Assembly (NCBI GenBank): GCA_051878975.1
Contig: JBJELD010000094.1
Span: 1-7,063, forward strand
Source: Caccovicinus sp051878975
GTDB taxonomy: Bacteria > Bacillota > Clostridia > Lachnospirales > Lachnospiraceae
DNA: 7,063 bases
Direction of reading: 5' to 3'
In this document: one piece after another, positions 1 through 5,686 of the stretch
How the letters are laid out: each line of letters begins with the position of its first letter
Numbering within the stretch: the first letter of the stretch is position 1
Position numbers and translations under genes: made by a program
Notes under the pieces: model-generated
Databases searched by the model: none
What the model saw: the letters and a program-made list of their open reading frames with translations, nothing else
What the model was told of the DNA's origin: nothing

Positions 1-54
1 AAGGCCCGCAAGAAAAACAAGTGCAATGAAAATGTTTGCAATAATTCGTTTCAT
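1..54 (-). CDS. Probable class C (pilus) sortase, N-terminal fragment cut by window edge
   Basis: Only the first 18 codons are present, running off the left edge. They read MKRIIANIFIALVFLAGL: two basic residues followed by an unbroken hydrophobic stretch, which fits the N-terminal membrane anchor of a pilus-specific sortase. No catalytic His, Cys or Arg is visible, so the call rests on this anchor and on position directly after a major pilin gene, where class C sortases usually sit. Such an enzyme cleaves LPXTG signals between Thr and Gly and links the product to a lysine of the next pilin, outside the membrane. The start ATG follows a purine-rich stretch (GAAAGGATTGGAAGG); its nearest GGAAGG lies only 4 bases from the ATG, a slightly tight spacing. 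The gap to the pilin stop is 67 bases with no terminator, so co-transcription is likely. It could instead be another membrane-anchored protein such as a signal peptidase. Confidence 0.72.
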   Translation of the reverse strand, partial: MKRIIANIFIALVFLAGL

Positions 55-88
55 GGGGCCTTCCAATCCTTTCTCAGTCATTCAAGCT

Positions 89-100
89 GTCAAATTTGAC
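89..100. repeat. 12-bp perfect palindrome in pilin-sortase gap
   Basis: GTCAAATTTGAC is a perfect palindrome without a spacer, lying between the pilin stop and the sortase start. It could be a binding site for a dimeric protein. As RNA it cannot form a good hairpin because no loop is left unless inner pairs open. No T-run follows it, so it is not a terminator. A chance origin in AT-rich DNA is quite possible. Confidence 0.3.
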
Positions 101-121
101 TTTGTTATGTTTGTGATGTAA

Positions 122-1573
122 TTATGCTCTTTTTCTTCTAACTACGAAGAATACAGCGCCTGCCATTAAGATAATACCTGCTGCGTAGAATACAGTAGTA
201 CCGATACCACCGGTGGATGGAAGTTCAGTACCGGAATTATTATTAACTTTCGCAACAACAGTTGTATATTCGTCTACACCATCATTGCCTTGGGTTTTTC
301 CTGTAATTATTACCTCTACATCTTCAGCCAGCTTATTGTATCCAGCCGGAGCCTGGGTTTCACGAAGATAATAAGTATCTGCGTCTAAACCATCAATCTC
401 AATTTTACCGCTATTATTTGTAGTCAGAATTGTATTGCTTGGCCAACTTACTGTTCCGTCTGAACCTGCGGAAGGAACAGCTGTCCAACCTGTAACTTTT
501 CCATTTTCAATAATTGCAACTTGTGATTTGCCACTATTTAAAAGAACAAAACTTGCATCTTTCAGAACCGCACTTTCATTACCATTTGCATACTTCAGAA
601 CATCCATATCCCAAGTGTAAGTTGTAGTTGTGCTGTCTGGAGTCTCTTTTGTATTGTTTGAGTCGCCATAGCTAAGTTTACTGGTATTGGTATTTCCAGT
701 GAGTCCAACAACCGCGCCCTCATTCAGGGTAGCAGTATAGCTGATGACGATCTGATCGTTTGCTTTCAGTGTATCACAGAATGCCTGAGTAAAACGAACT
801 TCAAAGGTACAGCCATCAGTAAGGCCTTCGGTGACAACGGTATAATTACTAGCATCAACATCAGTAGCTATAGTATCTGTAGCACCCTTCAAGGTAACAC
901 TCGTTACACCGGTATAGGTCAGACCAGCAGACATCGTATCATGGAACACATAGTTTTCTGCACCAGCCTGAGCGGTGATGGTGCTCTTAAAGTTTACGGT
1001 CTGTCCGATATCAGCATCGTTCTTCTCGCCATAATTTCCAGTAGAATCCTCTTCAACAGTCTTCACATTCTCCGGTACTTCGTTCTTTTCTTGCATTTCA
1101 ACATTCGGATTTGTAGTATCCAGAGAGCACAGAGTACCCAGGGTGGTATCTACCAGATAATAACCCAAATCAAGTCCAGTGAACGATACGGTAGTAGTCG
1201 TTGCAGTCACAGAACCCTGATTTGCAATACTGTTATCTTTCGCATATTTCTGTGCTGCCTTTGCGAAAGCAGCAGCATCCGCACCATCCTTCCAGGTTAC
1301 ATATCCCTGAGCATCCACTTCTACATATGTACCTTTAATGGCATCCGAATTAATAAATGTATTCCAGGCAGTAGTTGCCTTGTAAGCATACGCATTAGCA
1401 GACGCATTATAACTTTCCAAGTCTAAAATCTGATAAATCGTATAAGTCTGCCCTACAACTGCGTCATTAATTGTAATGCTTCCAGTTTCACCTTCTGCAA
1501 AACTCGGTGCTGCCATCGCCAACACCATAATCAGTGTTAAGATAACACTTAAAACTTTTCTCATTTTCTTCAT
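122..1573 (-). CDS. Major (backbone) pilin, LPSTGG-anchored, D2 and CnaB-type isopeptide domains
   Basis: 483-residue wall-anchored pilin, the likely polymer subunit of a sortase-built pilus. Residues 1-26 are a signal peptide (basic start, long hydrophobic core, cleavage after SFA). Residues 31-160 form an N-terminal domain opening with a YTIYQIL segment. QEKN at 161-164 sits where these pilins carry the YPKN pilin motif, making K163 the likely linkage lysine. Residues 165-310 look like a fimbrial D2 isopeptide domain: K171, D212 in FHDTMSAGL and Asn in GNTNTSKL (293-300) are candidate bond residues. Residues 318-446 form a CnaB/SpaA-like domain with K327, E405 in the YYLRETQAPAGYN E-box and N444/N445. 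The sorting signal is LPSTGG (451-456), then a membrane span and RRKRA. The ATG at 1573 is chosen because AGAAAGG lies about 11 bases upstream and the signal peptide begins there; an in-frame GTG at 1630 would add 19 charged residues. Very high confidence for the class; exact bond residues are inferred. Confidence 0.95.
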   Translation of the reverse strand: MKKMRKVLSVILTLIMVLAMAAPSFAEGETGSITINDAVVGQTYTIYQILDLESYNASANAYAYKATTAWNTFINSDAIKGTYVEVDAQGYVTWKDGADAAAFAKAAQKYAKDNSIANQGSVTATTTTVSFTGLDLGYYLVDTTLGTLCSLDTTNPNVEMQEKNEVPENVKTVEEDSTGNYGEKNDADIGQTVNFKSTITAQAGAENYVFHDTMSAGLTYTGVTSVTLKGATDTIATDVDASNYTVVTEGLTDGCTFEVRFTQAFCDTLKANDQIVISYTATLNEGAVVGLTGNTNTSKLSYGDSNNTKETPDSTTTTYTWDMDVLKYANGNESAVLKDASFVLLNSGKSQVAIIENGKVTGWTAVPSAGSDGTVSWPSNTILTTNNSGKIEIDGLDADTYYLRETQAPAGYNKLAEDVEVIITGKTQGNDGVDEYTTVVAKVNNNSGTELPSTGGIGTTVFYAAGIILMAGAVFFVVRRKRA

Positions 1574-1651
1574 ACTTTTCTTTTCCTTTCTACATTTTAA
1601 TTTTTTGAGTGTTCCTATATGTCTGAACACGAATCCACTTTTTTTCTTCTA

Positions 1652-1668
1652 TCTCCTCCCTTTCCCTT
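1652..1668 (-). promoter_or_regulatory. Isolated strong Shine-Dalgarno-like purine tract in pilin leader
   Basis: On the minus strand this reads AAGGGAAAGGGAGGAGA, close to the anti-Shine-Dalgarno complement. It lies about 80 bases upstream of the chosen pilin start, and no start codon with a lasting reading frame follows at normal spacing. The pilin has its own site (AAAGG near 1585). A ribosome-binding-like tract far from a start recalls the stabiliser (STAB-SD) known from the cry3A leader, where a bound ribosome protects the 5' end of mRNA from exonuclease. That role here is inference from position only. Confidence 0.4.
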
Positions 1669-1722
1669 AACCAAGATTTGTACCTCTATATCGCCTGTAC
1701 AATTCTTCATTCTCTATGTATC

Positions 1723-1749
1723 CTTGCGAAGGCGTTCTGCCTTCGCAAG
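1723..1749 (-). other. Perfect 11-bp hairpin between adhesin and pilin genes
   Basis: CTTGCGAAGGC and GCCTTCGCAAG pair over 11 perfect base pairs around a 5-base loop (AGAAC in the minus-strand transcript). The stem has seven G-C pairs and should be stable as RNA. Neither strand has a T-run after it, so it is not a standard intrinsic terminator. It lies about 50 bases after the adhesin stop and 150 bases before the pilin start. It could protect the 3' end of the upstream transcript, mark an RNA cleavage point or slow polymerase. Confidence 0.7.
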
Positions 1750-1763
1750 TGTTACATCATCAT

Positions 1764-1795
1764 TACGGTTCTGCCTTAGTACGGTTCTGCCTTAG
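1764..1795. repeat. Two perfect tandem copies of a 16-bp unit
   Basis: TACGGTTCTGCCTTAG occurs at 1764-1779 and again directly at 1780-1795, with no mismatch, ending 3 bases past the adhesin stop codon. The core GTTCTGCCTT appears a third time at 1734-1743, where it forms part of the loop and one arm of the neighbouring hairpin. In the transcript each copy offers AAGGC, which could pair with the GCCTT arm of the hairpin and so compete with it. Copy number may vary between strains by slippage. Confidence 0.8.
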
Positions 1796-1798
1796 ATT

Positions 1799-4700
1799 TC
1801 AATTATCTTTTCTACGTCTGCTGTAAGGTCCTGCTTCAACCCCCGCCATCACGGCTGCCATGAGAAGGAGCATCCAGCCAAATTCTTTGATTAAGCCAAG
1901 GCCCGGGCCACCGGTCTGTGGAAGTTCAGGAGAAGTATGATTCTCAATCTGAAAAACATAAGCATTTTTAACTTCTTCTATTGGAGAATCTGTAAACTTT
2001 TCCCAATCCATCAGGCTTTCCTTTCCTGACTTATCTACAAGAAAGCATTTAAGTTCATCACCTTCAATTTTTACTCTAATATGAATTTCTTCGTCCAGTT
2101 TTTGGTATCCTGGAATTGTAGATTTTTCACAAAGAATATAGTTTCCTTGTTCCAACTGTTTTAACTGCGTACTATAACAATTCTTTTCATCATTCTCATT
2201 CTGTGTAAAAGAATTTTTATTAAATACAATATCCTCGCCCAACTGTTCTTTCTTCGTCCAATCAGCACCATCCACTTCAGCGCTATACAATTGAAATACT
2301 ACAGATGCATCTTCTGGTATTGTACTCGGATCACAATTTTCCAATTTCTTCACCAAGGCAAGTAAAACATTCTTTAGAGTATAAGTATTGGTAATCTCTA
2401 TATCTGCACCTAATGCATTTTCTTTATTATAAGTACCGAAAGCAATCATATTCCATTGATCAGGTTTACTCATGCTAATAATCTGAGTGTCATTGTTATA
2501 CCGTACTAATACACTTCTAATATAAATACCTGTTGTAGATAATGTATCTTCCCCATATTTATTACTATAAAAGAATACAGTCGGCGACTCTGGATTATTG
2601 ATCGTATTTTTATATGCCTTACCAATTCCGTTAAAAGTACCTCCTGCCCCTGATATTGCTTCAACTACTATTTGCCTTTCTGCTAAAGATAAACTATCCT
2701 GCGTCCATACAAAAAATTCTCCAGTTGTTGAAGAAATACAAAATGCTCTAAATGTGTCTACATTAGGAGTCATTTCAGTATCACAGCCCTTCGGATATTT
2801 CGTAAACGATGCACCACTAAAGCTTGCCTGTTTTACTTCTACTTCTACCGGTTGATTTTCTATATTTTGGGGTTCTGTCAAAAGATTGTACTCTGGTAAG
2901 GAAGCATTTTTTTCCTGGACATAATACTTTGTATCATACAGGTTAGGAACTTCCCAAAAATAACTATTTCCTAGTATTTCTTCTTGTCCATCCTTTAACA
3001 TTAAAGTGGATACCAAATTACCCTTACTGTCTTGAAGCTCAATCACATAATTATTTAAGCTTTCAGCAATACCTGCTTCTGGAATTTTACTTTCTTTAAA
3101 ATCAAAATTCTTTCTAACTCGAATAAATGGCAAATCACCTGTTGATGTATCCTCCAACGGCTGCACTGCTCCTCTCGCCCCATACACCGCCTGCACATTT
3201 GCAAAGCTGGTTGCAAAGGCAACCTTTTCCACACTGGCATCCCCATTTACATCAATTGCCTCTCGACCTTCGGTATTCACTTCAATGTCTTCAGCGGTCA
3301 CACGATCCACAACCGGAACCTCTTCAACACCTCCTAATGCTGCTTCCACGGTTTCAGTTGGAGTATCGACAGATATCGCCTGAAGTTCATCGGCTTCCTC
3401 GCTCAAAGTTTTAATTCGGTCGCCCGAAAAATTTACCATAATCTGATTGTCGTCTCCCCAACTGCTATTCAACTTCTTTCCATACAGCATCAGATTAATG
3501 TCATATGCAATAACCGAAGTAACATTTATTCTATCTTCCGTATCCTGGCTTTCCACTTTTTCCTTCACCGCATCCGCAACCTGCTCGGTCACCTCTTCCA
3601 CGCTCAGCGTGGTTCCCGCCGGAAGGATTCCTTCCTCTGCCTCTACCGTTACGGTCACACCATTAACGGTCTTTGCCTGATGGAATGCAGGATGGGTTCC
3701 CAGTGCTTCTTCTACCAGTAAAATCTCCACTTCCTGATCTTCCAGCACATCCGGAATCGTGTAGAACACGGCATCCTCTTCTGCATACTCCGCATCTGCA
3801 TCGGCCTTTGTCGCCTCAGAACTGCTTGCGATCGGCTTTCTCACCGCATCGGAGCTGCTTGCCAGAACTGCTTCATCCGACTGTCCGACTTCTTCTCCGT
3901 TTGCCAGCACCTGGTAAACCATGTAACCTTCCTGCGGTACGATGCCGAACGTCACAACTGCCTCATCTCTTACCAGCTCCGGCGCCCTGACTAATGCGGC
4001 AGTACCAACCGGAGATATGGTATAGGTCATGATATGTCCGGCCTCTGCCAGGTCGCTGGTATTGATACCCATCTTGTCCAGGGAGGTCGTAAAGGCTCTC
4101 GCTGTTGAGGACTCTCCGAAAGCAACTGCATTATGCAGCTTACCCTCCAAAGTTCCGATACGTTTGAAAGAATCTTCCTCTGCCTTCTGAGCTGCCGCAT
4201 CTTCCTCATCAAACGGAGCTCCCGGATCCAGTTCTTCTTCTTTTTCTTCCTCTTCTTCGTCCGCTTCCTCACCCCGGTCTTCTGACCGAATTGCCGTGTC
4301 CGAATTTGATTTTTCATTTGCAGGATCTGCATTGGACGCAGATGCCATACCGGCTGCTACCATACGGATCTGATTCAGGGACATACTTAACTGAGCTTCT
4401 CCGGCACCATCCTTCCCATCCGATCCATCATCTGTATCGGCTGTATCGGCTGCATCATCCAGTTCTCCCTTATCGTGATCATCCGCATCATCCGCTGCAT
4501 TTTCTCCTGCATTCTCAGCTTCTGCAGAATCTTTTTCGGCTGCCTGGTTTGTATCGTCCGCTCCTTCCGGTTCCGCTGCATCCTCTTTTTCAGACACACC
4601 GTTCTTCTCTGATTCCGCATTTCCTGCTGCTTCATCTAAATTTTCATCAGAACCTGCTGCCGGAGCTTCTTCCGGATCTTCTGCTGCATCTCCTGCGGAA

Positions 4701-5488
4701 TCCCTTTCTGATTCGTCATCCGTAAGGTCTTCCTCTTCTGCTTCTGACGCGGGAGCCTGTTTTTCCGCATCCGTTTCCTGACCGGCGTTTATTTCCGTGT
4801 CTGCGGGAAGCATTTCTCCTGTGCTCTCTTCCGCTCCGCCTGCAGCCTCCTTCTCCGGCGCACTGCTTTCTGCTGTTTTTCCTGCGGAATCAATCTTAAT
4901 GCTTCCGCCTGCCTGAACGGAAGGTCCGGCTTCTCCAAACATCGTCTCATACGGCTTTACCGTACTGAACCCGGTCATATATCCGTCAATATTCAGCCGT
5001 GCAGCAATCGGTTCATCACTGCCATTCACATAGAGGAAGATCAATTCCTCCTCTCCGGTCACAATATAGCTGGCCGGGTCTGCGTCCTCATCGATGCGGA
5101 CAAAAATCCGCAGTTCTATTCCTTCTGCATCCTTTACAGTCTGATAATCCGGAAAAATCTCGTAAAGATTTCCTTCCGCTGAAAACAGTTCTTCATACTC
5201 TTTGACCAGGCTCTTGTCTTTTCCGCTGATCTGCGGTACTTCTGTCAGAGGTTCTTCCTCATAAACAGCCCTCTCCGCCGCTTCCTGAATGTCCTCCGCA
5301 TGAAGCCGGAACTCTTCCTTTACCGTACCGGAACCCGCCACTGCCAGACCAACGGAGCTTCCTAAATTGGCAAAGATAACGGAAAAGGACAATACAAACG
5401 CCCAGAATCCTCTCAGATGACGCCATGAAACGCTCCACACACTGCGCCGCCTGCGGCTTCCGCCTTTCTTTCTTTGTACCTGACTCAT
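1799..5488 (-). CDS. Large LPQTG-anchored surface protein, probable pilus adhesin/minor pilin
   Basis: 1229 residues. A long basic N-region (KKGG, RRRR, WRHLRG) leads into a hydrophobic segment at 27-51, a signal peptide with probable cleavage near AVA/GS. Residues 90-188 look like a small beta domain. Residues 200-440 are a low-complexity acidic Ala/Asp/Glu/Ser linker. Residues 440-780 are beta-rich, including LPAGTTLSVEEV and IAYDINLMLYG, segments of a kind seen in LPXTG proteins of gut Clostridia. Residues 782-880 look CnaB-like, with YYVQEKN near 856. Residues 885-1035 are an unassigned domain with C902 and C917. Residues 1038-1185 are a CnaB-like domain with K1047/K1048, E1121 in YILCEKSTIPGY and N1183. 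LPQTGG (1189-1194), a membrane span and a YSRRRKDN tail follow. The ATG has GGGAGGG 9 bases upstream, inside the preceding small gene. Adhesin role is inferred from size, anchor and position before the backbone pilin. Confidence 0.9.
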   Translation of the reverse strand: MSQVQRKKGGSRRRRSVWSVSWRHLRGFWAFVLSFSVIFANLGSSVGLAVAGSGTVKEEFRLHAEDIQEAAERAVYEEEPLTEVPQISGKDKSLVKEYEELFSAEGNLYEIFPDYQTVKDAEGIELRIFVRIDEDADPASYIVTGEEELIFLYVNGSDEPIAARLNIDGYMTGFSTVKPYETMFGEAGPSVQAGGSIKIDSAGKTAESSAPEKEAAGGAEESTGEMLPADTEINAGQETDAEKQAPASEAEEEDLTDDESERDSAGDAAEDPEEAPAAGSDENLDEAAGNAESEKNGVSEKEDAAEPEGADDTNQAAEKDSAEAENAGENAADDADDHDKGELDDAADTADTDDGSDGKDGAGEAQLSMSLNQIRMVAAGMASASNADPANEKSNSDTAIRSEDRGEEADEEEEEKEEELDPGAPFDEEDAAAQKAEEDSFKRIGTLEGKLHNAVAFGESSTARAFTTSLDKMGINTSDLAEAGHIMTYTISPVGTAALVRAPELVRDEAVVTFGIVPQEGYMVYQVLANGEEVGQSDEAVLASSSDAVRKPIASSSEATKADADAEYAEEDAVFYTIPDVLEDQEVEILLVEEALGTHPAFHQAKTVNGVTVTVEAEEGILPAGTTLSVEEVTEQVADAVKEKVESQDTEDRINVTSVIAYDINLMLYGKKLNSSWGDDNQIMVNFSGDRIKTLSEEADELQAISVDTPTETVEAALGGVEEVPVVDRVTAEDIEVNTEGREAIDVNGDASVEKVAFATSFANVQAVYGARGAVQPLEDTSTGDLPFIRVRKNFDFKESKIPEAGIAESLNNYVIELQDSKGNLVSTLMLKDGQEEILGNSYFWEVPNLYDTKYYVQEKNASLPEYNLLTEPQNIENQPVEVEVKQASFSGASFTKYPKGCDTEMTPNVDTFRAFCISSTTGEFFVWTQDSLSLAERQIVVEAISGAGGTFNGIGKAYKNTINNPESPTVFFYSNKYGEDTLSTTGIYIRSVLVRYNNDTQIISMSKPDQWNMIAFGTYNKENALGADIEITNTYTLKNVLLALVKKLENCDPSTIPEDASVVFQLYSAEVDGADWTKKEQLGEDIVFNKNSFTQNENDEKNCYSTQLKQLEQGNYILCEKSTIPGYQKLDEEIHIRVKIEGDELKCFLVDKSGKESLMDWEKFTDSPIEEVKNAYVFQIENHTSPELPQTGGPGLGLIKEFGWMLLLMAAVMAGVEAGPYSRRRKDN
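1925..3145 (-). other. AT-rich cassette inside the adhesin gene (residues about 782-1188)
   Basis: Hand counts on 60-base lines give about 25-33% GC at 1921, 2401, 2521, 2941, 3001 and 3061. They give 47-52% at 3121, 3181 and 3241, 52-65% at 4681 and 4801, and 52-55% at 1801 and 1861, which encode the sorting signal. The switch at the right edge is sharp, within a few tens of bases of 3145, just before LPFIRVRKNF. The left edge falls just before LPQTGG. The block encodes the CnaB-like modules and every cysteine of the protein. This looks like a domain cassette acquired or exchanged by recombination. Confidence 0.65.
4169..4891 (-). repeat. Low-complexity acidic linker coding region (adhesin residues 200-440)
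   Basis: The encoded stretch is dominated by Ala, Glu, Asp, Ser and Gly; Asp plus Glu make up about 40% of residues 251-350, and 411-420 is EEEEEKEEEL. It has few Pro and no Cys, so it differs from the usual Pro-rich wall-spanning segment. It is interrupted at 364-384 by a less charged island, AQLSMSLNQIRMVAAGMAS. At DNA level there are short slippage-type repeats, such as CTGTATCGG twice in tandem at 4432-4449. Likely an extended, highly charged spacer. Confidence 0.75.
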
Positions 5489-5491
5489 TTC

Positions 5492-5686
5492 TTATTTCCC
5501 TCCCTTTGTTTCGGTGATTCCTGTGTCTCCCTCTGATGTACTGACCGCAGTATCCAACAGTTTGATCATCTCCAGCATACTGCGGAAATTCTGCGTCTGG
5601 CTTTTATCCAGCCAGGTGATCTGTCCCTGCCAGGTGGAGTTTTCCTGGCTTAAAATATGTATTATGAATGATCCCCTTCTTTTCAT
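5492..5686 (-). CDS. Small conserved-looking protein of unknown function (64 aa), translationally coupled
   Basis: The product begins MKRRGSFIIHIL and has a central STWQGQITW (17-25), then QNFRSMLEMIKLLDTAV (32-48). The pattern of a W-Q-G-x-I-T-W strand pair followed by an FRS..E.I.L.D.A helix resembles small proteins I associate with Lachnospiraceae surface-protein and regulator loci; I know no function for them. There is no signal peptide or membrane span, so it is probably cytoplasmic. The start at 5686 is chosen over the in-frame ATG at 5716 because AGGAG (5695-5699) lies 8 bases upstream and the compact fold starts there. The gene overlaps the end of the regulator gene by 83 bases in another frame, and its last codons (KGGK) form the Shine-Dalgarno site of the adhesin, which starts 3 bases after its TAA. 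It may be a partner of the regulator or a translation-coupling element. Confidence 0.75.
   Translation of the reverse strand: MKRRGSFIIHILSQENSTWQGQITWLDKSQTQNFRSMLEMIKLLDTAVSTSEGDTGITETKGGK

Noticed and set aside
941..1426. 161-codon open frame on the plus strand
   Set aside because: It lies antisense to the pilin gene, which has a full signal peptide, domains and sorting signal. The plus-strand product has no recognisable domain or convincing ribosome site.
1574..1630. 19-residue N-terminal extension of the pilin from GTG at 1630
   Set aside because: It would put CRKEKK-type charged residues before a normal signal peptide, and the ATG at 1573 has its own ribosome site.
1723..1749. Hairpin as an intrinsic terminator
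   Set aside because: No T-run follows the stem on either strand.
1752..1763. Minus-strand ATG ATG ATG TAA as a minimal leader frame
   Set aside because: It has no Shine-Dalgarno site and only three codons; probably chance.
2707..2788. Thioester adhesin domain around C917 (AFCISSTTGEFFVWT)
   Set aside because: The segment recalls the Cys block, but I find no clear matching Gln motif downstream, so the call is not supported.
3673..4725. Long plus-strand and alternative minus-strand frames across the acidic linker
   Set aside because: They are by-products of the biased Ala/Glu/Asp/Ser codons; products are His/Leu/Pro-rich or Lys/Arg/Met-rich low-complexity strings without start sites.
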